From Slackia piriformis YIT 12062 (GTDB taxonomy: Bacteria; Actinomycetota; Coriobacteriia; Coriobacteriales; Eggerthellaceae), in contig NZ_JH815199.1 of the NCBI RefSeq assembly GCF_000296445.1, positions 1-64,000 on the forward strand: a stretch of DNA of 64,000 nt, read 5' to 3'. The notes below the pieces were generated by a model. The model ran no database searches. It worked only from the letters and a program-made list of their open reading frames with translations, and was not told the DNA's origin. Position 1 is the first letter of the stretch, and every line of letters starts with the position of its first letter. Shown piece by piece: positions 43,927 through 53,329 of this stretch. A program made the translations under genes and the position numbers.

Positions 43927-44076
43927 TTACTTGGCGGCACCAATGCGGCAGATGGTGGTGCCGCAATCGGGGCATTTACCCTTCGTGATGGGCTTGCCGT
44001 TTTTCGTGGTTCCCTCGACGGGATCCTGCATGACCTTCTTTGCCTTGCACTTCACGCAGTATGCCTCAATAGCCAT
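43927..44076 (-). CDS. Small zinc-ribbon protein (DUF5679)
   Basis: 49 residues. It reads MAIEAYCVKCKAKKVM, then a basic loop, then CPDCGTTICR, ending GAAK. Two CxxC knuckles form a zinc ribbon and match DUF5679, a small protein common in Actinobacteria and Chloroflexi with unknown role. Start ATG 44076 has GGAGG seven bases upstream. It is convergent with the HemN-like gene and separate from the large M28-like gene. Confidence 0.88.
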   Translation of the reverse strand: MAIEAYCVKCKAKKVMQDPVEGTTKNGKPITKGKCPDCGTTICRIGAAK

Positions 44077-44250
44077 GGTTGCCTCCAAACGTAGTACGAA
44101 ATGCCGCAGAAACAGCCAGACAAAACGCCACCCCTGCGGGAAATGTCATCATAACGTATTTACCAAATTCAACTTATCCCAAAACCCAACAAACACGGGG
44201 TTCATACGTATGAAAAAAGCCGCATCGTTTTTTACCGATGCGGCTTTCGC

Positions 44251-47200
44251 CTAGATGTTCTTAAGGAGCTCCACGACGACATTCGCGCTTCTATTGAGAG
44301 CCTCGGCGTCAATATTCTCCAGAATATCGTCCGCCTCAGCATAATACGCAGGCTTCTTTCCGTCCATGCCAACCAGCGTCATGGCCTGCATGCGATGCTT
44401 CTGAGCATAGCTTGCAGGACTCTCGCGCCAATCCACCCTCTCGGCACGGATGTCAACTCCGGATGCCTGAGAGGCCTTTCGTATGAACCTCTTCATACGC
44501 GGCGAGCAAGACACCTGCTTGATAGCGCCTTCTCTTTCGAGATAAGACAGGGTTCCCGCGCCAAGCGCCTCGAGGTTCACGATAACAGCGCCACGCATAT
44601 CGGAAGCATGATCGGCCAAGAATGCCTTGATGCCTCCATTGCCCGCCAAATCGGAACCGAGGGCGACAAACCACACTTCGGTGTTGATGTCCCCCGCCGC
44701 GAAGGAATAGATCTCCTGGATATCCTCCTCATGGGGCTGATGCACATCCTCCGAAACGACAGGGTTGCCCGAAGCTTCAGCAGCGGCGTTTGCTGCAGCG
44801 AGAGCGGCCGCAAACGCATCCGAGGATACCGCGGGAACACTTTGGCGATGCTCGGAGCCTCGGGAAGCCTCCGCCGTTCCCTCCTCGTCCTGATCATTCT
44901 TAGGCAAACGAGCCTTCAAGCTGCCGAACGCTCCACCCTGCCACTCGTCGTCGTCCTCGCGGAAGCTTTCCCAGCTTCCGCGCGCCTTGCCGGCCGAACG
45001 AGCGTCAAAGTCCTCGTCTACGCCAAGCCATTCATGGGCGCTCTCTTCTTTCTTTTCCTTCTTGCGACGGAACTTGCCGAAGAACTTCCCAACACGCGAC
45101 TGAGGCATCTCGACATACCCAGGACCAGCGAACGCACCCGTTTCGGTGAACTCTTCCTCGAACACGGAATCATCCGCATCATCGACATAGATGTCGTCAG
45201 GATCGACGTTCTCGAGAAGCTCATCCCCCACAGGCTCCGCCCCGATAGCCCCAATAGCGGCAAACGAACCCGTCACGCTCACGCTGTTGTTCTGAGGCTG
45301 AGCCTTCGTCGCGGTCTCTTCCCGGCTGAACGAAGGAGCCCCTTCGATGGAAGGAAGCGTGGTCGAAAGAAGATTCTTGGCAGCCTCTTGCCCGTTCGAT
45401 TCGGCAACGCTTGCCAAAGGTGCGCGCTGACGAAGATCGTCAAACGAAATAGGCCTCGGCTCGGGAGCCGAAACCGGAGGCAAAACAATGCTCGGAAGAT
45501 CGACCTTGGGAATCCTCGGTATTACGACCCTGCCTGGAGCCTGGTCGATGGAGGGAATGGAAGGAATGCGGCGCTCGGCCTTGGCGGCGGAAGGTTCGCC
45601 CTTCGGTTCAAGACCGCCGACAGCAGGGAGGGCCGCTGTCGCCTCAGAAGCAACCGAGACAGCCTCCTGCGCAACGTTAGGAGCGGAAGGCTCGCTGCTG
45701 ATTTCCGCAGCCGTCTCCTGAGAAAGAACGCTAGCGCCCTCGGATGCTGCCACAGAGTCGGACATGCGCGAAGAAGCGACTGAGACGACCTGCGCAGCGG
45801 AAGCCATAGGCTCGGCCTCGCTCACGCTGACAGCCATATCTTCCATCTCGTCCGCGGTAAGCGTGACGACTGCCCTTTCCTTGCGGGCGCGATCGCGAAG
45901 TTCTTGAGAGCGATCCTCCGGCGGATTGTAATACATAACCTGAGGGTTCACCGCTGCGGTATCTTCGGAAATCCGAACGGCTTCGGAGCCGTTATCCAGC
46001 CCCTCCGCAACCATGCGCAGCGCGTCAAGGTCAAGATTTCCGGCATCCGAAACGGCAGGCATCGCCGTAGTGCGCGACCCATCCGCCGCAGAGAAGGCAA
46101 CGCTTTCGTCCCTTTGGCCGACCCCAGCCCCTTCGACGGGGGGCATCGCCGCCGTGCGTCCCGTATTCGAAAAATCAAGCACAGGAAGATCCTGGGGATC
46201 CTCGCCCCGTTTTCCATCTTGGGCATCCTGGACCGAAGTTTCTTCTTCCAAGAACGCATCCACCGACATCACGCCCATAGACTGATGGCCGTCATCTCCG
46301 AAATCGAACGAATCGGATGGCTCTTCAACGGCCTGCACGGTTGCGTCGGCCTGCAAGGCCCCATCGACGACGGAGCCCTGATGGCCATCTGCGGCGTCGG
46401 CGCCTTCATGCGCATCCCCCTCGGCAGAGGAATCCTTCTGAACTGCATCGTTATCGGATTCGGCGGGTGCGGCATTCTCTTCTTCAGAGCCGGCCTCCCC
46501 AGAGGGCTCGACAACGTTCTCGGGAAGTTCTTTTCCCTGAATCGCCGGTTGATTTTCACCGTCGAACGTGCGGGACTCTACGAAATCATCGACATAAGGA
46601 ACAGGGGCAGCCGACCCGAGAATCTCCTCGATTTCACCCACGGGCTCTTCGGGGGCTTCCTCTATTCCAACCACCTGCGGCTCTTCAGGGCGAACCGCAT
46701 AGCGAGAACGATACGAAGAATCGCTCGCGACAAGATTCTGCGGATAGTTCTTGCGAGCTTTTTCCGTAGCCTTCAAATACCAATCAGGCACGTTGGGCGC
46801 AGGCTTCTTGGCAGCTTCTTCGAGCGCTTTAGCCCTTTCCTCTTCGCGAATGCGCTCTTGTTCGAGCTCGTACGCAGCCGCAAGCTCTTCAGCCTCCTTG
46901 CGAGCGCGTTCGGCAGCTTCGGCCGCCTGAGCCGCCTCATGAAGCTCCGCGGCCTTGGCGGCAGCGGCAGCGAGGGTATCAACAGGCGCACTCGACAAAG
47001 CGCTGCGAGTTTCTTTGCGCGAACGAGATACCTCTTCGTCGGTCGCCGCACCAATCGGGCCCTCCTTCGCCTGGGCCAAATTGTCCGATATATCATGGAC
47101 ACGCTCTGCGCGTCGACCATCGGAGGTTCCGTATTCATAGGAAATGGTCGCCCCATCCGGAACGACTCCTGCGGCATACGCCTCCTCTTCGCCGTGCATA

Positions 47201-47964
47201 ACGCCTTCCCCCGCGGACTCAGACGTCGCTTCCCCATCGCTGATACGACGAGCAACTTCGAGCATGACCGCAATACCGGCTGCGTTCGCATTCGCGCCTT
47301 CGTTATATGCCGCCATCTTCTCCATGATAGAAAAAACCGCAGGAACAGCTACGACAACAGCAAGAATCAAGGACAAAGCCATGAGAACCGTGCTGGCAAT
47401 TCCCTCCCCGTTGAAAAGAACCTGACGCATAAGCAGAATCAGGGGAAGGAGGCACATGGAGCCCATGACCGTGTACTGGAGAGGTTTCTGGAAACCGACC
47501 AAAAAGCCAGAGAGATCATGGCGAACCTTGCCGCTATCGTAGTTCGCCACCAGGATGACCTTGCGGCGGCGCGTTCCAGATCCCTCAGAATCGTTCGCCG
47601 GCTCGTATTTCGCGACAACGTTCTGACTTACGCCTTTCATGAAAAGCTGAGAGAGCACGGGCTTGTCGAACGATTCTGCAATATATATCGCCGCAGAGAG
47701 CACAGCCGCAACGACCGCCGGAATCGCAAGAACAGGAACGAACAGAGCAAGAATCGTCGCCACGATCGTGACGGCGTAACAAATCAACTTAGGCATGAGA
47801 GGATTCGCATTGCAGGTGAAATCCTCTATTTCCACCGGCAAATGAGATTCCTTCTGGAAGCGCTCCGTGATATAGAGAGCCGCCTGCTGCTCTTCCTCCG
47901 TGCCTGCTGGACGAGGCCCGACCTCCTGGGAGAGGTAGGCGATATGGTCTATAGGTGTGCTCAT
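44251..47964 (-). CDS. M28-like membrane pseudopeptidase with a giant acidic insertion
   Basis: 1237 residues. N-terminal part (1-250) resembles M28 peptidases (IAYLSQEVGPRPAGTEEEQQ), with four TMs at about 59-98 and 165-217. Zinc-ligand motifs are eroded: HYDS is NYDSG (N141), GADDNASG is GANANAAG (225-226), the EE pair becomes GSDLAGNGG, and the final His region reads YYAEADD. An ~830-residue Glu/Ala/Ser-rich, low-complexity insertion (about 250-1080) follows, then the C-terminal M28-like block (WFVALGSDLAGNGG, VIVNLEALGAGTLSY). It is unlikely to be an active metallopeptidase. It precedes a coiled-coil membrane protein on the same strand. Confidence 0.75.
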   Translation of the reverse strand: MSTPIDHIAYLSQEVGPRPAGTEEEQQAALYITERFQKESHLPVEIEDFTCNANPLMPKLICYAVTIVATILALFVPVLAIPAVVAAVLSAAIYIAESFDKPVLSQLFMKGVSQNVVAKYEPANDSEGSGTRRRKVILVANYDSGKVRHDLSGFLVGFQKPLQYTVMGSMCLLPLILLMRQVLFNGEGIASTVLMALSLILAVVVAVPAVFSIMEKMAAYNEGANANAAGIAVMLEVARRISDGEATSESAGEGVMHGEEEAYAAGVVPDGATISYEYGTSDGRRAERVHDISDNLAQAKEGPIGAATDEEVSRSRKETRSALSSAPVDTLAAAAAKAAELHEAAQAAEAAERARKEAEELAAAYELEQERIREEERAKALEEAAKKPAPNVPDWYLKATEKARKNYPQNLVASDSSYRSRYAVRPEEPQVVGIEEAPEEPVGEIEEILGSAAPVPYVDDFVESRTFDGENQPAIQGKELPENVVEPSGEAGSEEENAAPAESDNDAVQKDSSAEGDAHEGADAADGHQGSVVDGALQADATVQAVEEPSDSFDFGDDGHQSMGVMSVDAFLEEETSVQDAQDGKRGEDPQDLPVLDFSNTGRTAAMPPVEGAGVGQRDESVAFSAADGSRTTAMPAVSDAGNLDLDALRMVAEGLDNGSEAVRISEDTAAVNPQVMYYNPPEDRSQELRDRARKERAVVTLTADEMEDMAVSVSEAEPMASAAQVVSVASSRMSDSVAASEGASVLSQETAAEISSEPSAPNVAQEAVSVASEATAALPAVGGLEPKGEPSAAKAERRIPSIPSIDQAPGRVVIPRIPKVDLPSIVLPPVSAPEPRPISFDDLRQRAPLASVAESNGQEAAKNLLSTTLPSIEGAPSFSREETATKAQPQNNSVSVTGSFAAIGAIGAEPVGDELLENVDPDDIYVDDADDSVFEEEFTETGAFAGPGYVEMPQSRVGKFFGKFRRKKEKKEESAHEWLGVDEDFDARSAGKARGSWESFREDDDEWQGGAFGSLKARLPKNDQDEEGTAEASRGSEHRQSVPAVSSDAFAAALAAANAAAEASGNPVVSEDVHQPHEEDIQEIYSFAAGDINTEVWFVALGSDLAGNGGIKAFLADHASDMRGAVIVNLEALGAGTLSYLEREGAIKQVSCSPRMKRFIRKASQASGVDIRAERVDWRESPASYAQKHRMQAMTLVGMDGKKPAYYAEADDILENIDAEALNRSANVVVELLKNI

Positions 47965-48024
47965 ACTGACCTTCTTAATGTCGATATCAACTCGAATATG
48001 GGCATATTCGCAGGACAGTATAAC

Positions 48025-49425
48025 TTATCCGATTGGCTCTCCTAGATATTCCCTAATAAACGCATCCGATTCAGCAGCCCGTTGACGAGCCTCGAAATAG
48101 AGAGCTCTCTCCTCTTCAACGTTTTCCTGAAAAGCGTCGAGAATCGGCTGTGCGGGCTTTTCCGGGAGACGCGACGCCAAATCGACGGCCTCGGTATCAG
48201 CCCGATTGTACTCCTCATTGAACGATTCCGCCGTTGCCTTGTCTTGCACATAGATAGCCTGGTCGCTTTGCACCGCGAATCCATTCTGCTCTATGCGCTT
48301 TGCAATGTATTCCCTCAAAACGGAGAAGTCGGCCTCGGGGTACAGGCCCGACGCTTCGTCAAGCTTCGCCGAAGCCCCCTCGAGAAGCTCTGTGGCCTGC
48401 TCGCTTTTCGCCTGCGATTCTCTCGTGTTCTCCACCGTCGTATCAGAAACCAGCGCTGCGGCCTCCTGCATCAAGCCATTCGCTTCCTCTACGACATTCC
48501 AGGCCTCTTCGGCCACCGAAACCGCTTCTAGGGCCTCGATGTCTGCCTTCATGAGAACTTCGGCGTGCTGCATCATGGCTCTTCTCGCATCCGCCGATTC
48601 GACCACCTTTGCAGCCGCATCCTTGCTTTCTTGGGACGCCATGTCCGCCGTGACTTCCTCGGCAAAGGCAGTGGCCGCCTTAAGATGAAGCTCGGCATCC
48701 TCCATCCCCTGCCCGACCGACGCCATTTCGTCACGAGATGCCTCGGTAACTTCTTGGGTCACGATCTCGTCCATCTCGATGACAAGTTCGTCCGCTCTGG
48801 ATATCTCCGTAAACGCCTTGTCAAGCAAGCCCATGCTTCTCGTATATTCCTGATATTCCCTCGTGACATACAGGCCGCCGATGGCCAATGCGGCAACCGA
48901 CACAGAAGACACAAGCGTCGCAACGATTGCGCGGCGTATCCTGCGCGCTCTCTTTCTTCTCTTGATTTCGGCATCGGGATCCGCCAGGGCACGCTCGCGC
49001 ATTCTCTCTTTGCGCGTATTCGCCGATGCGTCTCTCTTCGGAAGCTCCGGAACGAAGGAACGAGGGCGGGTCGTGTCGCCCTTCTCGCCCGAAGAAGCTT
49101 TTCCTTCCTCTTTTCGCTTTGCGGCGCGCTTACTTTCCTGCGCAATACGGGAAGCGCCTTGATGGGAAGAATCGGCCGAGCTTGAAGAGGGCCTGTCTAT
49201 AAAGGAGGCTTTCTTCTCCTTCTTCGGAGAAACCGTAAATATAGACAAGTCTCCCAAGCGGACTTTCTGGTCGGCCTCCCCCAATCTGTCGTCCGCTTGA
49301 CTCTTCAACCCGTCGAGGACCGACAGGGAGATCTCGTTCGATCTGCCCGCCGTGTTCTTTTTAATATGAAGGCTCGTGGCCATGTCTTTGAAAAGATGGG
49401 TGCTTCCCTTTTCCTTGCGCGCCAC
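48025..49425 (-). CDS. Single-pass membrane protein with extracytoplasmic coiled coil
   Basis: 466 residues. The basic Ser-rich cytoplasmic N-terminus (about 1-165) contains KRRKRARRIRR just before one TM (AIVATLVSSVSVAALAIGGLYV, about 168-190). The rest is strongly helical Glu/Ala/Gln-rich sequence, predicted coiled coil, and ends LGEPIG. GTG 49425 is the start because AAAGGAGGCGAA precedes it. It lies 60 bases upstream of the M28-like gene on the same strand, so the two may be cotranscribed and act together in the envelope. Function unknown. Confidence 0.78.
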   Translation of the reverse strand: MARKEKGSTHLFKDMATSLHIKKNTAGRSNEISLSVLDGLKSQADDRLGEADQKVRLGDLSIFTVSPKKEKKASFIDRPSSSSADSSHQGASRIAQESKRAAKRKEEGKASSGEKGDTTRPRSFVPELPKRDASANTRKERMRERALADPDAEIKRRKRARRIRRAIVATLVSSVSVAALAIGGLYVTREYQEYTRSMGLLDKAFTEISRADELVIEMDEIVTQEVTEASRDEMASVGQGMEDAELHLKAATAFAEEVTADMASQESKDAAAKVVESADARRAMMQHAEVLMKADIEALEAVSVAEEAWNVVEEANGLMQEAAALVSDTTVENTRESQAKSEQATELLEGASAKLDEASGLYPEADFSVLREYIAKRIEQNGFAVQSDQAIYVQDKATAESFNEEYNRADTEAVDLASRLPEKPAQPILDAFQENVEEERALYFEARQRAAESDAFIREYLGEPIG

Positions 49426-49508
49426 TTCGCCTCCTTTGCTCTGCCCTCGAACGCATGTTTTCACGACCAAGGCATTTCGCCTCCGTCGCTAAGGGCGAGG
49501 TGCTTTTC

Positions 49509-52500
49509 CTACGCCCTGTTCCCGCGCAATACCTCCACTGCTTCGTCAATGCTGCAAAAACGAATGGTACGTGACGGCAGCGAATTCAAAAATACCTTTC
49601 CATACCCTTTCGTCAGAAGCCTCCTATCGGCAAGAACGAGAACACCCTTATCCGTGGACGACCTGATGAGCCTTCCCGCCGCCTGCTTTATTTCTATAAC
49701 AGCCTGAGGAAGCGTGTAATGAGACCATGCCGACTGATCGCGAAGAGCACGTTCGCACGACAGGGGGTCCGTAGGCTTTGCGAAAGGAAGCTTCGGTATG
49801 ACAACGCTTTTCAAGGTTGCCCCCGGAGCGTCGAACCCCTCCCAGAAGCTCTTCAGCGCAAAGAGCGAGAGGTGTTCGTCTTTCAGGAAATCGTCGCGAA
49901 GGCCCTTGGTCGAAACACCCCATTTCTGGCATACCAACCTCAGCCCGCTCTCTTTCATGACGGGGTCCACCGCGTCGAAGCAGGCTTCCATCTCCCTGCG
50001 GTTGGTAAACAAAGTGAGCATGCTTCCTTGCTGCGCCACATGGGCTTGAGCGAGAAGCCTCTGGAGGGATTCGAGATACCCCGGCTGGTTTGGCTCGGGT
50101 ATGTCGTTTATCACGAGAACCTGCATATTGGCATCGTAATCGTAGCTCGACCCTAAAAGACAGGTGTCGGTCTGGGACGATTCGCTCGAGTTGAGACCCA
50201 TGGAGCCGATGAAGTTCTTGAAGTCCTTCCCGATGGTTATCGTCGCGCTTGCATAGGCGATACTCTCGGTTTTCTCGTACAGCGTTTCCCTCAACATCTG
50301 CCCGACATCGATGATTTGCGCCTGGAGAGCCTCGGAAACTCGCTCGGGCTTTTTCGACAGCTTCGCCGAATACACGAATTTCGGATCGGCCGTCTCCATG
50401 ATAAGCTCGCTCGACTGGAGCATCTCCTTCGCATCTATGACGATCGTGGCAATGTCACGCTGGCAATCGGCAGCTCCATCCACTCCGTCGAGAAAAGCGA
50501 CGAGTTCGTTTCCGGAGGTTATCAGCTTCTCGGCGGCTTCGCGGAAATCCTTCGCAAAGCCACGAAGCGTTTGAAACCTTTCGTCGCTGCGAACATCGTC
50601 GTTGATCCATAGCTCTATGGTTTCGTAGCTTTTATTGCTCTTGTTGGTATCGCAGCCAACAAGGTCTTTCATATGATGGGCGAATTCGATCGCGCATTCG
50701 CCGAACACCTTGCCGCGGGCTCGGGCTTTCTCCGTCAATGCATAGAACAGAGTGCTCGCTTCGGGCTGGGAGCCAGAATCGAGCGGAGCACGGCGTTCGA
50801 CGCGAACGAACGGATTTCGCCTCGCCTCGTCGGAAGCAAGCCTGTTCGCAAGACGCACCATCTCCGCCGCATCAAGGGTGACGGCAAGGGCGCGACGCGC
50901 TTCCGCCTCTGCGCCGTGGGCCTCGTCTATAACCCAGAAACGAATATCGGGAAGCAGGCCCCCATCGGCAGCCACATCGCAGAAGAACAAAGAATGGTTC
51001 GTCACCACAATATGCGCCGTTTCGGCTTTCTTCCTCAGACCGTGCACGAAGCAATACGTGCCGTAGTAGGGGCACTTCCTCTTCAGGCAATCCCTCGACG
51101 TCGTGGTGAACGCGTATCGAGGCAGCGTTTTGAAATCGAGCTTCAACCCGTCCATATCGTCATATTCCGTCTGTTCAACGAAAGAGAGCAGCGCGGCAAT
51201 GGAGGGTGCCTGACTCACCTGCTTCCCCATAACCATGACGCTCGAGGCTCCGTCGTTCATCAATTTATCGACCAGTCGAAGACAGGGGTAGTGAGAAAAC
51301 CCCTTAAGGGCCACATATTCAAGCGCTCCGAAACCCTGCTGCTTCAATCCTTCGTTCAGCAGAGGAAGCTCTTTGTACACGATTTGGTCGAGAAGCGCAT
51401 TCGTCTTCGTGGCAACGCCCACGGCGGTATTGTTCCTCAATGCGAGAAGAGCGCTCGGGAGAAGGTATGCCATGGACTTTCCCACGCCGGTCCCCGCCTC
51501 CACGACAAGGTTCCTTCCCGTCGAAAAAGACCTGAGAACCTGCGATGCCATGACATTCTGCTCAGCCCGCGGTTCGTAGCCTTCGTAAAGCCCGCCCACG
51601 ATGCCTTGGGAAGAAAACGCCTCTTCCACCTCACATACATCGGGAAACTCCAAAACGCCGTCTTCCCTAAGCCGAGTCGAAGACGCGTCCGTATCGTAAG
51701 CGGCAAGAAGCTCGCCTTTCGCCTCGGAACACGAAGGCCCGCCTTCTCGCGAGTCTCGAGCGGCCTTCTTCGCAAAACGCGCAGAACGAAGCCCCCTGAT
51801 GGTAAGCGGGTAGCTCTTCCTCTGGATTCCGGGGCCCGTCTTCGCCTCCTCGAGCGCGGCCATATGGCTCGCCATGAAGCCGAATACCGCTCCCGTCGGC
51901 CATTCTTCGACAGGAGCGAGCTTTGCGATGTATTCAACAAGATCGAGAGGCATAGCCTGGATGGCGGCAAGCAGGATCCTATACACGGCGCATAATGCCT
52001 CGACATCGGCATCGGCGCGATGCGTCGAAAGAGGAGCATCGAACGCCTTTACCAGGTCTATAAGCCTGTGCGATTTCAGGCGAGGAAGCGCAATGCGCGC
52101 CAGATCGAGCGAATCGACCCAAAGATTCTCAAGAAGAGGATAGCCGGATGGCGTCTTCGTCGCGAAGCCCTTATCGAAAGCGGCGTTATGAGCCACCACG
52201 GTCGCATCGCCAATAAACTCGACCAAACGGGCACGCGCCTCGTCAGGAAGAGGGGCATCTGCTACATCTTCGTCGTGAATATCAGTCAAACGAGCCACTT
52301 CGTCGGGTATATGCTTCCCTGGATTAACGAACGTTACGAACCACTCGGTCACAACACCGCACTCAAGGCGGGCGGCGGCTATCTGCGTAAGTTCGTCATG
52401 ATTTTGCGAGAAGCCCGTCGTCTCGGTATCGAGGATGACGACATTGCGATCGAGAGCGCCAAAATCGGAGGTTTCCGCATCGTTTTTCAAAGCTGCATAG

Positions 52501-52553
52501 CGCTCGACGATATCATCTGGAGTACCCTGGGATACGAAGTCGTATACACTCAT
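49509..52553 (-). CDS. dinG: DinG-type helicase fused to a DEDDh exonuclease
   Basis: 1014 residues. The N-terminal DEDDh exonuclease (about 25-215) has VILDTETTGF, AHNAAFDKGF and STHRADADVEA. The helicase part begins with a Q-like region; Walker A EAGTGVGKS near 357; a 4Fe-4S cysteine cluster (CLKRKCPYYGTYC) typical of XPD/DinG; DEAH box VIDEAHGAEAE; and C-terminal motif V/VI QAAGRLIRS. It is a Firmicutes/Actinobacteria DinG-like nuclease/helicase, probably acting on damaged DNA or R-loops. Start is ATG 52553. Confidence 0.93.
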   Translation of the reverse strand: MSVYDFVSQGTPDDIVERYAALKNDAETSDFGALDRNVVILDTETTGFSQNHDELTQIAAARLECGVVTEWFVTFVNPGKHIPDEVARLTDIHDEDVADAPLPDEARARLVEFIGDATVVAHNAAFDKGFATKTPSGYPLLENLWVDSLDLARIALPRLKSHRLIDLVKAFDAPLSTHRADADVEALCAVYRILLAAIQAMPLDLVEYIAKLAPVEEWPTGAVFGFMASHMAALEEAKTGPGIQRKSYPLTIRGLRSARFAKKAARDSREGGPSCSEAKGELLAAYDTDASSTRLREDGVLEFPDVCEVEEAFSSQGIVGGLYEGYEPRAEQNVMASQVLRSFSTGRNLVVEAGTGVGKSMAYLLPSALLALRNNTAVGVATKTNALLDQIVYKELPLLNEGLKQQGFGALEYVALKGFSHYPCLRLVDKLMNDGASSVMVMGKQVSQAPSIAALLSFVEQTEYDDMDGLKLDFKTLPRYAFTTTSRDCLKRKCPYYGTYCFVHGLRKKAETAHIVVTNHSLFFCDVAADGGLLPDIRFWVIDEAHGAEAEARRALAVTLDAAEMVRLANRLASDEARRNPFVRVERRAPLDSGSQPEASTLFYALTEKARARGKVFGECAIEFAHHMKDLVGCDTNKSNKSYETIELWINDDVRSDERFQTLRGFAKDFREAAEKLITSGNELVAFLDGVDGAADCQRDIATIVIDAKEMLQSSELIMETADPKFVYSAKLSKKPERVSEALQAQIIDVGQMLRETLYEKTESIAYASATITIGKDFKNFIGSMGLNSSESSQTDTCLLGSSYDYDANMQVLVINDIPEPNQPGYLESLQRLLAQAHVAQQGSMLTLFTNRREMEACFDAVDPVMKESGLRLVCQKWGVSTKGLRDDFLKDEHLSLFALKSFWEGFDAPGATLKSVVIPKLPFAKPTDPLSCERALRDQSAWSHYTLPQAVIEIKQAAGRLIRSSTDKGVLVLADRRLLTKGYGKVFLNSLPSRTIRFCSIDEAVEVLRGNRA

Positions 52554-52614
52554 GTTCTCATGTCCTCATCTTTCAATCAACCGTAGACAGTAAGCCTACC
52601 ACGAAAGGAATATC

Positions 52615-53274
52615 ATGGCGCCTCTCAACGCGTCCGACATCTATTTCGGCACGTATGCCACATTTCAGACAAAAGATAAGCGCAGCGGCGCGGCACTCGC
52701 AGGCCCCGATAATGCAGTGGGAGACAGGGGATCCATCGAATGGAGGCTCGACGAGCACAAGCATCGCCAAGCTTGGCTCGTGAACCCTTACGGACAGGCC
52801 ATTGGATTTCTCGACCAGAACATGTCGCACACGCTTGCCGTCCTGCAGGCTAAAGACTGGGAGATAACCTATGTCCTCAGCTTCACTGCCTATAGCGAAG
52901 CCCTCGGGGGAAACGCCTATTGGGGACAGGTTGCGATTATGGCCTATTCGCCAAAGCATGCCGAATCGTTTCGCTCGTTTGCGTCATCATTCGCCCGAGA
53001 AGCCGCTCGAGGCCTGCGGCCCGACCCTTCTCTAAGCGCTCGGTCAGCTGAAGAAATTGCAAAAGACCCGTCAAGCTGGAAGCCTTCGAACAAGGTGAAA
53101 ATACCCGACAACGAAGTATCGAGCGTGATACTGAAAGATCATAGGAGCGTCCACGACAAAGTGCTCGATCTTGGAAGAAGCAAGAATATCGGATGCTACA
53201 TCATAAGCTGGGCATTCATCCTGGGCGTTGGTGCATGTATTCTATGGTTTCTGCATTGCATGGGCATCTTTTAG
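52615..53274 (+). CDS. Tail-anchored protein of unknown function
   Basis: 219 residues. A mixed beta-rich N-terminal domain (about 1-125; EWRLDEHKHRQAWLVNPYGQ, GFLDQNMSHTLAVL) is followed by a polar linker and a single C-terminal TM (GCYIISWAFILGVGACILWFL, about 194-215). No export signal is seen, so the domain should face the cytoplasm. Start ATG 52615 has GAAAGGA upstream. It diverges from dinG across about 60 bases and is convergent with ddl. No family was recognised. Confidence 0.75.
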   Translation: MAPLNASDIYFGTYATFQTKDKRSGAALAGPDNAVGDRGSIEWRLDEHKHRQAWLVNPYGQAIGFLDQNMSHTLAVLQAKDWEITYVLSFTAYSEALGGNAYWGQVAIMAYSPKHAESFRSFASSFAREAARGLRPDPSLSARSAEEIAKDPSSWKPSNKVKIPDNEVSSVILKDHRSVHDKVLDLGRSKNIGCYIISWAFILGVGACILWFLHCMGIF

Positions 53275-53280
53275 CGCTAA

Positions 53281-53306
53281 AAAAGGCGCGGTTTGAACCG
53301 CGCCTT
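53281..53306. terminator. Bidirectional terminator
   Basis: Perfect arms aaggcgcggttt/aaaccgcgcctt-type palindrome between convergent genes, with an A-run on its left for the minus-strand gene. Confidence 0.85.
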
Positions 53307-53329
53307 GGAACCAAGCCTCTGCCAACCCC

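Noticed and set aside
45904-48045. A 713-codon plus-strand ORF opposite the M28-like gene
   Set aside because: Rich in Arg and His without family motifs; antisense of a long Glu/Ala-rich coding region.
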